Positions 10,603-26,827 of a stretch of DNA of 64,000 nt are shown here, piece by piece. The DNA is taken from positions 62,001-126,000 of the forward strand of contig NZ_KE557314.1 of the NCBI RefSeq assembly GCF_000442275.2, given 5' to 3'. Each line of letters starts with the position of its first letter. The stretch's first letter is position 1. This stretch comes from Litoreibacter arenae DSM 19593. Its GTDB lineage: Bacteria; Pseudomonadota; Alphaproteobacteria; Rhodobacterales; Rhodobacteraceae. Position numbers and translations under genes: made by a program. The notes below the pieces were generated by a model that had not been told where the DNA came from, did not search any database, and saw nothing but the letters and a program-made list of their open reading frames with translations.

Positions 10603-10631
10603 GTAATAGGTGGAGTCGTGAATGGTGTCAA
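10603..10631 (-). promoter_or_regulatory. Sigma-70-type promoter of the str operon
   Basis: On the minus strand there is a perfect -35 TTGACA (10626-10631), a spacer of exactly 17 bases and a -10 TATTAC (10603-10608). Transcription would start near 10596, giving rpsL a leader of about 235 bases. The rest of the 309-base gap (10362-10670) holds no gene; a 16-base palindrome at 10650-10665 lies just past the EamA stop. Confidence 0.8.
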
Positions 10632-10670
10632 CAGCACGCCCCGACATCACGTAGCAATTGCTACGCCTCT

Positions 10671-11582
10671 TCACCTCAAACGTAGGCCCGCACGCTGACG
10701 TTTCGCGGTCTTGCGTTCTCGGTAAAGCGTGAACAATCCCGTTGCCACGACGATGGCAGAGCCCAGCAGCGTAAGGTTGTCCGGCCAGTCACCGAAAATC
10801 AGCAACCCGAGCAGCAGCGCCACGATCAGGCTGGTGTAGCGGAATGGGGCGACAAATCCGATCTCACCCGACCTCATCGCTGACACCGAGAATATATATC
10901 CGCCAATGACAAAGAAACTCGCCCCGGCCAACCACAGGAGCGACGTCGCGCTCACTGGCTGCCACGGTTGGGTGAGGCTTCCAACCGCGCCCAGCGACAT
11001 GACGCCAACAGCGGCCGAAAGCGCAATCGTCATCGACGGCACCGCGACCGAAATCCGCCGTGCGCATAAATCGCGCACGGTAACGCAGGCCACCGCCAAC
11101 AACACGTATATGGAATAGACAGAAAAGCCGCTTCCCTCTCCGAACAAAAGTGGCGGGCGCAGGATCAGCATAACACCGGCGAAACCTATCAAAATGGCCA
11201 CAAGTCGCTTCCACCCCACGGCCTCCCCCAGAAAGACCGCGCCGGCGAGCGTGACCGTCAGCGGGAGCGCCTGAAGGATCGCGGTCACGTCCGCGATAGG
11301 CAGATGAAAGAGCGCCGAGATAAAGAAAAACGCCGCCGCAATTTCGACCACCGTGCGCAGCGCGATAAGCAATTGATCCCTGCGCGCTATGGGTGTCCGG
11401 AAGCTCCCCGCGCGCCATGCCATGAAGCCAAGAAACGCGATAACGGCGATTGATCGCAACAAGATAGCTTGAAACAACGGCAACTCGCCGGAAAGCGACT
11501 TCATGCAGGCGTCATTTACCGTGAACGCTGCCATTGAGCCCGTCATATACAGGGCGCCGCGAGTGTTGTCTGAGATTGCCAT
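10671..11582 (-). CDS. EamA/DMT-family permease
   Basis: The 303-residue product is a drug/metabolite transporter family membrane protein. It has about ten hydrophobic segments in two EamA halves (the first about residues 10-140, the second about 150-290), and ends in a basic cytoplasmic tail (RERKTAKRQRAGLRLR). The start MAISDNTRGALYMTGSMAAFTVNDACMKSL-type sequence is common in roseobacter members annotated as DMT exporters. The substrate cannot be told from sequence. The gene sits between rpoC and the str promoter but is not part of either operon; it stops 40 bases before that promoter. Confidence 0.88.
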   Translation of the reverse strand: MAISDNTRGALYMTGSMAAFTVNDACMKSLSGELPLFQAILLRSIAVIAFLGFMAWRAGSFRTPIARRDQLLIALRTVVEIAAAFFFISALFHLPIADVTAILQALPLTVTLAGAVFLGEAVGWKRLVAILIGFAGVMLILRPPLLFGEGSGFSVYSIYVLLAVACVTVRDLCARRISVAVPSMTIALSAAVGVMSLGAVGSLTQPWQPVSATSLLWLAGASFFVIGGYIFSVSAMRSGEIGFVAPFRYTSLIVALLLGLLIFGDWPDNLTLLGSAIVVATGLFTLYRERKTAKRQRAGLRLR

Positions 11583-11681
11583 GAATCGCAGCTATCATCA
11601 AAGCGCTGGCCTGAATAGATGCAGCCTTACCCTGTGCATTTATCTTGCAAGCTTCGCACTAAGCGACGGGGTTCTCGGAAC

Positions 11682-11710
11682 TTTACCGATACGATCGAGT
11701 TTAACCGATA
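11682..11710 (+). promoter_or_regulatory. Near-identical direct repeats upstream of an exported protein gene
   Basis: TTTACCGATA (11682-11691) recurs as TTTAACCGATA (11700-11710), about 18-19 bases apart and 43-70 bases before the start at 11753. The spacing, close to two helical turns, would fit tandem regulator binding or parts of the promoter. No known motif was recognised. Confidence 0.3.
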
Positions 11711-11752
11711 TCCAAGGCGCATCTGCGCCGAGAACTAACATCGGAGATAAAA

Positions 11753-12235
11753 ATGCTAAAATTACTAGCCCCCGCCACCGCCGCTGCGGCACTTCTTGCA
11801 ACGGCATCTTTCGCGGAAACGACCGTCAGCAATGTTGACGTCACTGTCGATCTGACGGCTGTCAAAAACGAGACCGCAGCCGCCTATTACACCAGCTTGG
11901 AAGAGGATCTGGAAACCGCGATCATTTCGAAGGTGACGCCTCAACTGGCGACTGACGGTGCCAGCGTCATCGTCGACATCGATGAATTGTCACTGGCCAA
12001 CAGCTTCCAGTCCATTCTGGGCATCGCAGAGTCGGAACTATCAGGTTCTGTGACCATCAGCAACTTGCAGGATAACTCCGAGCATCAGGCTTACAATCTG
12101 ACAGTAAGCTTCGAACCCGCTCCGATTGTGCTGTCGCCTGATGAGGACGTGGTCGTCCTGCGCAGCAGCACGACGGATTACTATATCCAGATGGTCGACA
12201 AATTCGCCGAGAATGTGGCCGACAAACTCAAGTAA
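11753..12235 (+). CDS. Exported protein of unknown function
   Basis: The 160-residue product has a Sec signal peptide (about residues 1-21, ending TASFAE) and no other domain I recognise. The mature part is acidic and Thr/Ser-rich, rich in alternating beta-strand patterns such as VSNVDVTVDL and GSVTISNLQ, and ends with a helical EN-VADKLK segment. It is probably periplasmic and soluble. GGAG sits 7 bases before the ATG. It is the only plus-strand gene inside the rif-str supercluster, converging on rpoC, with a strong terminator between them. Confidence 0.8.
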   Translation: MLKLLAPATAAAALLATASFAETTVSNVDVTVDLTAVKNETAAAYYTSLEEDLETAIISKVTPQLATDGASVIVDIDELSLANSFQSILGIAESELSGSVTISNLQDNSEHQAYNLTVSFEPAPIVLSPDEDVVVLRSSTTDYYIQMVDKFAENVADKLK

Positions 12236-12261
12236 CCGCAGCGAATAACCCCGAATAACTC

Positions 12262-12306
12262 AATAGGCCCCCGTCGGAATTCCCGACGGGGGCCTATTTT
12301 GTTTTC
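12262..12306 (+). terminator. Intrinsic terminator between the exported protein gene and rpoC
   Basis: A 14-bp stem (taggcccccgtcgg at 12264-12277, ccgacgggggccta at 12283-12296), extendable by two A-T pairs, is followed on the plus strand by TTTTGTTTTCCCTTT. It ends the exported-protein gene. It may also stop rpoC transcription arriving on the other strand, though the minus-strand T-run is poor. Confidence 0.85.
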
Positions 12307-12322
12307 CCTTTAAGACCGTGAC

Positions 12323-16564
<4,242 letters not shown>

Positions 16565-16612
16565 TTTGCGTCCTTACAAATTAGGGGATGGGTTGAGTGG
16601 GGCGCGGGCGCC

Positions 16613-20746
<4,134 letters not shown>

Positions 20747-20880
20747 GCTCGTCAAAGCCTTTCAATTTCCTCGGGTCATGTCACCCCGGGGCCGGGTGGC
20801 ATGCCACTTGGACAAGGGAGGTGAGGTTCAATACTTGCGCGCCTTCCCACGGGCGTGCTCCCGAACCTTTACCGCTCCTT

Positions 20881-20947
20881 AGAGAAGGCTTTTCTATCAA
20901 GCCCTCTCTGAGACGCGGAAAGCCGGACCCGGAAATGCTCCGGATCC
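20881..20947 (-). promoter_or_regulatory. Hairpins in the rplL-rpoB gap, possible attenuator or processing site
   Basis: Two stems without T-tracts lie in the gap: 20881-20909 (11 bp with one G-U pair, minus-strand sense) and 20925-20947 (8 bp with one G-U pair). In many bacteria the rplL-rpoB gap holds an attenuator or an RNase III processing site that lowers rpoBC expression relative to rplJL; position and structure fit, but nothing else supports it. Confidence 0.4.
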
Positions 20948-20984
20948 AGCTATTTCAGATCTACGCAGCCAAGCTGCGCAGCGA

Positions 20985-21362
20985 TTACTTGAGCTCGACT
21001 TCGGCGCCAGCTGCTTCCAGCTTGCCTTTGATGTCTTCTGCTTCGGCCTTGTCGACGCCTTCTTTGACAGCTTTGCCGCCGGCTTCGACCAGGTCTTTTG
21101 CTTCTTTGAGGCCCAGGCCGGTGATGCCGCGGACTTCTTTGATGACGTTGATTTTTGCCGCACCGGCAGAAACCAGGATCACGTCGAACTCGGTTTGCTC
21201 TTCAGCAGCTGCACCGCCAGCGTCGCCGCCAGCAGCCATCATCACGGCGCCGCCAGCGGCGGGCTCGATGCCATACTCGTCTTTGAGGATGGTTTTCAGT
21301 TCTTGTGCTTCGAGAAGGGTCAGACCAACGATCTCTTCAGCCAGTTTTTTCAGATCAGCCAT
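20985..21362 (-). CDS. rplL: 50S ribosomal protein L7/L12
   Basis: The 125-residue product shows the dimerising N-terminus ([22 protein letters not shown]), an Ala/Gly-rich hinge (about 45-57), and the C-terminal domain with [23 protein letters not shown], the factor-binding surface. It forms the flexible stalk that recruits IF2, EF-Tu and EF-G. It lies 72 bases after rplJ. Confidence 0.98.
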   Translation of the reverse strand: MADLKKLAEEIVGLTLLEAQELKTILKDEYGIEPAAGGAVMMAAGGDAGGAAAEEQTEFDVILVSAGAAKINVIKEVRGITGLGLKEAKDLVEAGGKAVKEGVDKAEAEDIKGKLEAAGAEVELK

Positions 21363-21434
21363 TATACTGTTTCCGTTCTATTAAGTTGTGTTCCAACGCG
21401 TAAGTATCAACCCCACGAAGGTATCTCCCGAGGA

Positions 21435-21950
21435 TTAAGCGGCTGCTTTTTCCTCGATGGTGCTGAGAATGCTTGCCAAGTTCGAGGCAGGTGCGCCAAT
21501 CGCGCCGGCAATGTTCGAAGCAGGGGCACCGATGCAACCCACGATAGAAGCAATAAGCTCATCACGGCTTGGCATGGCGGCCACGGCTTTGACACCAGCG
21601 ACATCCAACGCGTTATCGCCCATAGCCCCGCCAAGGATAACGAGCTTTTCGTTGTCCTTGGAATAGTCGTGCACCACTTTCGCGGCGGCAACCGGGTCTT
21701 CTGAATAGGCGAGAACGGTCATACCCGTCAGGTAGGATGCAATGCTCTCGCACGGCTTACCTTCAAGGGCGATTTTGGCGAGCCTGTTCTTGGCGACGCG
21801 TACAGACCCACCAGCTTCGCGCATACGCGCACGCAGGTCTTGCATCTCGGCAACCGTGATACCTTCGTAGTGGCTAACCACTACGACGCCAGAGCTTTCA
21901 AAGATTTGGCCGAGTTCGTCGACCAGTTTCTCTTTTTGTGCTCTATCCAC
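21435..21950 (-). CDS. rplJ: 50S ribosomal protein L10
   Basis: The 171-residue product has the family N-terminus ([20 protein letters not shown], then [16 protein letters not shown]) and the segment [14 protein letters not shown]10 anchors the L7/L12 stalk to 23S rRNA; in other bacteria the L10-L12 complex represses its own leader. The 400-base region upstream holds two hairpins that could serve attenuation, and the rplK-rplA terminator, so rplJL appears to have its own promoter. Confidence 0.98.
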   Translation of the reverse strand: MDRAQKEKLVDELGQIFESSGVVVVSHYEGITVAEMQDLRARMREAGGSVRVAKNRLAKIALEGKPCESIASYLTGMTVLAYSEDPVAAAKVVHDYSKDNEKLVILGGAMGDNALDVAGVKAVAAMPSRDELIASIVGCIGAPASNIAGAIGAPASNLASILSTIEEKAAA

Positions 21951-22097
21951 AGTTTCACTCCAATTGTGGAAGGTTACCCTTCCGGCTCAGTCTACCGGAT
22001 TACTCCGGCGGTTGGGTCCATCGTAAACGGGACGCCCGAACCGCCTGGAGTTTGCACCCACAGTCAATCTGGTCTGATCCCGTCTCAGGCAGGAATT

Positions 22098-22168
22098 AAA
22101 GGGGTTTGAAGCCCCAACCCGCCATCTCGGACGAAACGCAAAAGAGCGCGTGACGAATCGCGCGCTCT
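22098..22168 (-). promoter_or_regulatory. rplJ leader with terminator-like hairpins (candidate attenuator)
   Basis: In the 400-base gap between rplA and rplJ, a hairpin with 8-bp arms (agagcgcg at 22143-22150, cgcgctct at 22161-22168) is followed on the minus strand by TTTTGCGTTT, and a second with a gggg/cccc stem near 22101-22115 is followed by TTTAATT. Both lie upstream of the rplJ start, where L10-binding leaders occur in other bacteria. The rest of 21951-22282 shows no gene. Confidence 0.5.
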
Positions 22169-22282
22169 AGAGCATGAGGCTACGTAGTCCCCCGAGACCG
22201 AAATGCCAAGCCCGAAGCGTCTGCTTTTTTCACTTTTCTTCAAGTTTTCCGCGCAACGCCGATCAATCCACCGTGATCACGG

Positions 22283-22310
22283 AAAAAGGGCGAACCATAT
22301 GGTCCGCCCT
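22283..22310 (-). terminator. Intrinsic terminator after rplA
   Basis: A 10-bp stem (22287-22296 and 22301-22310, one G-U pair) closes the loop atat and on the minus strand runs into TTTTT. It lies 40 bases past the rplA stop and ends the rplKA transcript before rplJL. Confidence 0.85.
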
Positions 22311-22350
22311 GATCCAAATTCGCGCATGCAAGGCCAAAGCGGCCCGCCGC

Positions 22351-23049
22351 TTAGTTGCCAGTCGCGTTCTCGACCGAGACGCTGACACCCGGGCCCATAG
22401 TCGAAGACACAACGATCTTCTTCATGTAGGTGCCCTTGGCGCCAGCAGGCTTGTTCTTGGACACCGCACCCACGAAGGCGCGCACGTTCTCGGTCAGTTG
22501 GTCTTCGGTGAACGAGGCCTTGCCGATACCAGCGTGAACAACGCCGGCTTTCTCGACCTTGAACTGAACTTCGCCGCCCTTTGCTGCTTCCACGGCTGCT
22601 TTCACGTCCATGGTCACGGTGCCGACTTTGGGGTTCGGCATCAGGTTGCGGGGGCCAAGCACTTTACCCAGACGACCGACGATGGGCATCATGTCCGGTG
22701 TCGCGATGCAACGATCGAACTCGATCTTGCCGGACTGGACGGTTTCCATCAGGTCTTCCGCTCCGACGATGTCGGCGCCAGCAGCTTTCGCTTCTTCCGC
22801 TTTCTCGTCGCGGGCAAAAACAGCCACGCGGACAGTTTTGCCGGTGCCGTTCGGCAGCGACACGACGCCACGGACCATCTGGTCGGCGTGACGCGGGTCG
22901 ACGCCCAGGTTCATCGCGATCTCGACGGTTTCGTCGAACTTGGCTTTGGCGTTGTTCTTGACCAGAGCAACAGCCTCTTCCACCGTAACTTCGCGCTTGC
23001 CAGCGAATTGCTCACGAGCGGCGGTGGTGCGTTTTCCGTATTTAGCCAT
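22351..23049 (-). CDS. rplA: 50S ribosomal protein L1
   Basis: The 232-residue product has the L1 signature region [19 protein letters not shown] and the N-terminal [16 protein letters not shown]1 forms the mobile stalk that guides deacylated tRNA from the E site and in other bacteria represses rplKA translation. Its start overlaps the rplK stop by one base, so the two are coupled. A strong terminator follows 40 bases after the stop. Confidence 0.98.
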   Translation of the reverse strand: MAKYGKRTTAAREQFAGKREVTVEEAVALVKNNAKAKFDETVEIAMNLGVDPRHADQMVRGVVSLPNGTGKTVRVAVFARDEKAEEAKAAGADIVGAEDLMETVQSGKIEFDRCIATPDMMPIVGRLGKVLGPRNLMPNPKVGTVTMDVKAAVEAAKGGEVQFKVEKAGVVHAGIGKASFTEDQLTENVRAFVGAVSKNKPAGAKGTYMKKIVVSSTMGPGVSVSVENATGN

Positions 23050-23474
23050 TACTTCACCTCAATGCCCATGGAGCGGGCAGAGCCCAGAATGATCAGCATC
23101 GCAGCCTCGATGTCGTTCGCGTTCAGATCTTTCATTTTCGTCTCGGCGATCTCGCGCACCTGCTTGGTGGTCACGTGACCAACCACTTCACGCGAAGGGG
23201 TTTTTGCGCCGGATTTCAACTTCGCAGCTTTCTTCAGGAGGTAGGCCGCCGGTGGCGTCTTGATGTCCATCGAGAAGGACTTGTCCTGATAGTAGGTAAT
23301 CACGGTCGGGCAAGGCGCACCTGGCTCCAGATCCTGCGTCTTGGCGTTGAACGCCTTGCAGAATTCCATGATGTTGATGCCGCGTTGACCCAATGCGGGG
23401 CCTACGGGCGGGGATGGGTTGGCTTGACCTGCAGGAACCTGCAGCTTCATCGTGCCAGCGATTTTCTTGGCCAT
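23049..23474 (-). CDS. rplK: 50S ribosomal protein L11
   Basis: The 141-residue product has the N-terminal motif [20 protein letters not shown] followed by [15 protein letters not shown], and ends [11 protein letters not shown]11 forms the GTPase-associated centre with 23S rRNA, is the thiostrepton target, and is required for RelA-type stringent response activation. It starts 101 bases after nusG and overlaps rplA by one base. Confidence 0.98.
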   Translation of the reverse strand: MAKKIAGTMKLQVPAGQANPSPPVGPALGQRGINIMEFCKAFNAKTQDLEPGAPCPTVITYYQDKSFSMDIKTPPAAYLLKKAAKLKSGAKTPSREVVGHVTTKQVREIAETKMKDLNANDIEAAMLIILGSARSMGIEVK

Positions 23475-23575
23475 TGGCCTTCTCCTTTTAGAACGCCCCG
23501 GAACGCGTTTCCGGGGTCAGGTTGTCCGTGGTCCGGTGCCCGCACGCGTGCGCGCCGCCTCCCACGCGATGCACA

Positions 23576-24109
23576 TCAGGTCGTCTTGGTGACCTGTGTG
23601 AATTCCAGTTCGACCGGTGTCGCCCGGCCAAAGATCGAGACAGTCACCTTCAGGCGCTGGTTCTCGTCGTCTACTTCCTCGACCTGCCCCGAGAAGCCCT
23701 CGAACGGACCGTCGGTCACGTTCACGTTCTCGCCGATGTCGAACACGATGGTCGAGCGCGGAGCTTCGGCCCCCTCTTCGACACGGCCCAGAATGGCTTG
23801 CACCTCGGCGTCGCGCATCGGCATCGGCTTGCCTTGCGGGCCAAGGAAGCCGGTCACGCGGTTGATCGAGTTAATCAGATGATACCCGCGATCCGACATT
23901 TCCATATGCACCAGCACGTAGCCCGGCATGAAACGGCGCTCTGCGGTCACTTTCTTGTTGCGGCGGATCTCGATGACTTCTTCGGTCGGAACCAGAACCT
24001 CGTCAATCTCGTCCTGAAGGCCGTTTTCTTCGACAGCCGCGCGAATTTGCTCCGCGATCCGCTTCTCGAAGTTGGACAGCACTGATACCGAATACCACCG
24101 TTTTGCCAT
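23576..24109 (-). CDS. nusG: Transcription termination/antitermination protein NusG
   Basis: The 177-residue product has the NGN domain (MAKRWYSVSVLSNFEKRIAEQ, and RRFMPGYVLVHMEMSD) and the C-terminal KOW domain (GENVNVTDGPFEGFSGQVEEVD). It binds RNA polymerase and couples it to Rho or S10. The ATG at 24109 gives the standard N-terminus; the frame runs on to 24154 without resemblance to NusG. nusG normally follows secE, but here a PLP-enzyme gene and a terminator separate them, so nusG needs a promoter in 24110-24200. Confidence 0.98.
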   Translation of the reverse strand: MAKRWYSVSVLSNFEKRIAEQIRAAVEENGLQDEIDEVLVPTEEVIEIRRNKKVTAERRFMPGYVLVHMEMSDRGYHLINSINRVTGFLGPQGKPMPMRDAEVQAILGRVEEGAEAPRSTIVFDIGENVNVTDGPFEGFSGQVEEVDDENQRLKVTVSIFGRATPVELEFTQVTKTT

Positions 24110-24200
24110 CTTGCCTGCGCCTCTATCTGTTCCGGCATTGCCGGTAAGTTCCAATGCTTTCAGCAGGTTACACCGGAATCACCAGTGACATTTGCCGAAA

Positions 24201-24233
24201 CGAAAACAGCGCGCATCTCGAATCGATACGCGC
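24201..24233 (-). terminator. Intrinsic terminator after the PLP-enzyme gene
   Basis: A 9-bp stem (gcgcgcatc at 24209-24217, gatacgcgc at 24225-24233) with one U-G wobble on the minus strand closes a 7-base loop and is followed by TGTTTTCGTTTCG. It would end the PLP-enzyme transcript about 84 bases past its stop, before nusG. Confidence 0.65.
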
Positions 24234-24316
24234 CATGTGTTCGTGTTGAGCGCTGGACTACGCCGCAAGCGCCCGAGATTCAAGGGGTTGGAAGGCAATT
24301 AAACGACATGCAGGCC

Positions 24317-25477
24317 TCAACCGTTGGCGCGCGCAAGCGCTTGCTCAAGGTCGTAAATCAAATCGCCGGAGTCCTCGATGCCGATCGACAGACGCAGCAG
24401 GCGGGGATGCACGGGAAACCCCTCCCCCGATACGGTCTTGCGATGCTCGATCAGGCTTTCGACACCGCCCAGCGACGTCGCGGGATAAAACACATCGCAA
24501 AAGCGGCTGACGTCAATCGCGGTCTGCTCCGTCCCCGTCACGATCACAGACATCATCCCGCCAAACTGGCCGCCCGTCTGCCGCTTGGCGACCGCGTGGC
24601 CCGGGTCGGACGGAAGACCCGGATACAGCACTTTTTCAACATGCGGATGCCCGTCGAAATGCTTGGCCATAGCCATGGCATTCTGACACGACCGCTCCAC
24701 CCGCAAGAACAGCGTGCGCATCCCGCGGATCAGCAGCCACGCATCGAACGAATGCAACACGGAGCCGTGCAGCGTCCGTATCTTGCAAATCTCGTCCCAA
24801 TACGCGCCGGTTTCGCGCACGGACAATACCCCGGCGGTCACGTCCGAATGGCCGTTCAGATATTTGGTGGCGGAGTGGAACGAGATATCCGCCCCAAAAT
24901 CCAACGCCCGCGTCAGGTTTGGCGGCGTGCCCGTGCAATCCGTTATCAGCTTGGCCCCCGCTTCATGCGCAATGTCGGCGGCAGCGGCTATGTCGGTGAC
25001 CGCCCAGTCCGGGTTGTTGGGCGTCTCGACCCAGACCAGCTGCGTCTCGCCGGGGCGCACAGCCGCTGCCATCTCGTCAAGATCACCCGCGGTGTAGTAG
25101 GACACCTTGATCCGCCCGTTGGCCTCATACCTCTGAATCTGCGCCAGAACGCCGTGATACATCACCTTGGGTGCAACGACATGCGCCCCCGTAGGCAGGT
25201 GTTCGATCACCGCCGTGCAGGCGGACATGCCCGATGCGAACAGCAGCGACTCGCGCGCGCCTTCCAGTTCGGCAATCACCGCCTCGGCCTGCGCCGTGGT
25301 CTGGCTGCCATCCCGACGATACCAGTATGGTTTGCGAACCTCGTAATTCTCGTCACGCGCGTAGGTGGCCGTCGGCTGGATGGAGGGGGTAACCGCGCCG
25401 GTCTCGGCCTCCACGAAATGTAGCGCTTGCGCCACACGGGTTGCAAGGGACGGGGTACGGTTGCTTTTGTCAGTCAT
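24317..25477 (-). CDS. Cys/Met metabolism PLP-dependent enzyme (cystathionine gamma-synthase/lyase-like)
   Basis: The 386-residue product belongs to the Cys/Met metabolism PLP family. Visible marks are the cofactor-binding ASGMSACTAV (81-90), Asp180 in LITDC, and the Schiff-base Lys205 in SFHSATKYLNGHSD. Family members catalyse gamma- or beta-elimination or replacement on cystathionine, homoserine esters or methionine; the exact substrate cannot be read. The ATG at 25477 is preferred over the GTG at 25486. It lies between secE and nusG, normally adjacent genes, and has its own terminator. Confidence 0.88.
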   Translation of the reverse strand: MTDKSNRTPSLATRVAQALHFVEAETGAVTPSIQPTATYARDENYEVRKPYWYRRDGSQTTAQAEAVIAELEGARESLLFASGMSACTAVIEHLPTGAHVVAPKVMYHGVLAQIQRYEANGRIKVSYYTAGDLDEMAAAVRPGETQLVWVETPNNPDWAVTDIAAAADIAHEAGAKLITDCTGTPPNLTRALDFGADISFHSATKYLNGHSDVTAGVLSVRETGAYWDEICKIRTLHGSVLHSFDAWLLIRGMRTLFLRVERSCQNAMAMAKHFDGHPHVEKVLYPGLPSDPGHAVAKRQTGGQFGGMMSVIVTGTEQTAIDVSRFCDVFYPATSLGGVESLIEHRKTVSGEGFPVHPRLLRLSIGIEDSGDLIYDLEQALARANG

Positions 25478-25575
25478 GAGGATCACGTCTCAGCGGGAAA
25501 GTTCACAGGTGATCTGACGCGAAAACGGTCCACATCACCAGCGCTTTCTGAGCGCAAACCGCGCGAGTCGTCTCT

Positions 25576-25770
25576 CTAGAACAGGCCGAAGACGCTGTTC
25601 AGGCCGGTGCGAATACCGATATCCACCAGCGAGAAGAAGATGGCGGTGATCGTCGCCATGATGAACACCATAACGGTTGTCAGCATAACTTCACGGCGTG
25701 TCGGCCAGACGACCTTGGCGACCTCTGCGCGGACCTGCTGGATAAACTGTGCTGGATTCGTGCGTGCCAT
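25576..25770 (-). CDS. secE: Preprotein translocase subunit SecE
   Basis: The 64-residue product is the short, single-span form usual outside enterobacteria. It has the amphipathic helix with FIQQVRAEVAKVVWPTRREV (the conserved KVVWPTR core) and one membrane segment at about 29-52. SecE clamps SecY in the protein-conducting channel. AAGGG precedes the ATG. It lies downstream of tRNA-Trp and an alpha/beta hydrolase gene, and 98 bases before the PLP-enzyme gene that separates it from nusG. Confidence 0.97.
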   Translation of the reverse strand: MARTNPAQFIQQVRAEVAKVVWPTRREVMLTTVMVFIMATITAIFFSLVDIGIRTGLNSVFGLF

Positions 25771-25842
25771 GATCGGACCCTTGGTTGTAACTAGACGGTC
25801 AACTACGTCTCCTTGCCCCTGTTTGCAAGGGGGCAGCGACGT

Positions 25843-26640
25843 TTAGTCTTCCTCGCGCAGGCGGGCAAACTGGTCGACCACCATCTGCATATAAGGCGTT
25901 CCGTCGGGGTGCGAGCCGTCCAGCACCTCATCCACCTGCGAGACGTGCCCTTTCACCTTCGTGTCGATCAACACCACCGGCGCGCCCACCTGCTGCGCAC
26001 GCGCAGTCCCAAGCTGCGCATTGCTCAAAGCAATAATGCGATCCTGTGGCCCGTGAAACATCAGGCAAGGCGGGCCGTCCTGCTCAAGCCGCCAAGGCTG
26101 CACGATGGCAGAGCTGATCGCCACAACCGTATCCGGACGCGACACGCGGCGCATCCAAGGCTTCGGTGGATAGGCCAGCGCCAGTCCGGCAATACCACCC
26201 GCTGACACGCCCAACACGCCTACTTTCCGTGACGCGATACCAAAGCACTCCCCCTCGACCCACAGGTATTCGATGGCGTGCGACATATCCTCCATCGCCG
26301 CGATGAAGGCTGCCCCGTAAAGATTCGGCGACAGGTTCAGACCGACTTTCGCGGTCCGGACCATCTGCGCCTCGATATGCGCTACATCTTCCTGCGAAAA
26401 CGCATCAAGACCCGTGCGCAGACGGTAGCTTATCGACGCCATAGCGAAGCCGGCCTCGGTCAGCTTCAACGCGAAATGCCCCGTTTCAACATGCGCTTTA
26501 TGCCCACGCCGGAAACCGCCGCCATGCGCATAGATCACGCAGGCATCCGCTTTAAGGTTGTCAGGCAGGTAAAGGTCAAACGCCAGATCGTGCCGGGGGT
26601 CGTATACAATGTCGGACAGGCACTTCATGTTGGCCGACAC
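25843..26640 (-). CDS. Alpha/beta hydrolase (esterase/lipase-like, HGGG type)
   Basis: The 265-residue product has the oxyanion-hole motif HGGG at 39-42, the nucleophile elbow GVSAGG with Ser146, a later Asp in HGPQDRII and His in VKGHVSQVDE, completing a plausible catalytic triad. It resembles the BD-FAE or hormone-sensitive-lipase group; the substrate is unknown. The first codon is GTG at 26640; an ATG at 26628 (MKCLSD) is an equally possible start. No signal peptide is seen, so it is likely cytosolic. It lies between tRNA-Trp and secE, which are usually close neighbours. Confidence 0.82.
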   Translation of the reverse strand: MSANMKCLSDIVYDPRHDLAFDLYLPDNLKADACVIYAHGGGFRRGHKAHVETGHFALKLTEAGFAMASISYRLRTGLDAFSQEDVAHIEAQMVRTAKVGLNLSPNLYGAAFIAAMEDMSHAIEYLWVEGECFGIASRKVGVLGVSAGGIAGLALAYPPKPWMRRVSRPDTVVAISSAIVQPWRLEQDGPPCLMFHGPQDRIIALSNAQLGTARAQQVGAPVVLIDTKVKGHVSQVDEVLDGSHPDGTPYMQMVVDQFARLREED

Positions 26641-26664
26641 GACCCCTTACGCGAACAGTCTAAA

Positions 26665-26740
26665 TGGCAGGGGCTGAGGGACTCGAACCCACGACCCTCG
26701 GTTTTGGAGACCGATGCTCTACCAACTGAGCTAAGCCCCT
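26665..26740 (-). tRNA. tRNA-Trp (anticodon CCA)
   Basis: On the minus strand the 76-base gene forms a full cloverleaf: acceptor stem AGGGGCT with AGCCCCT, D arm TAGCTCAGTTGGTAGAGC, anticodon loop CTCCAAA (anticodon CCA), T arm with GTTCGAGTC, discriminator G, and an encoded CCA end (26665-26667). A tRNA-Trp next to secE-nusG is a conserved alphaproteobacterial arrangement. Confidence 0.97.
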
Positions 26741-26827
26741 GCACTTAAGATGCGGTGTTATAAAAGCCGCGATAGCTTTGCAAGCTATCATCTGCACATG
26801 GGTCAAGTTTTGGGGGGGCCGGGAAGG

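Noticed and set aside
10650-10665. 16-base palindrome cgtagcaattgctacg just past the EamA stop, considered as a terminator
   Set aside because: No T-tract follows on either strand and the stem has an A+T centre. It is left as a palindrome of unknown meaning near the str promoter.
22187-22215. Possible rplJ promoter on the minus strand with TTGGCA and TACGTA 17 bases apart
   Set aside because: The -10 matches the consensus at only two of six positions, so it was not called.
25808-25836. Hairpin in the gap between the alpha/beta hydrolase gene and secE
   Set aside because: The stem of about 6 bp plus flanking C/G runs has no T-tract in the direction of transcription, so a terminator call is not supported.
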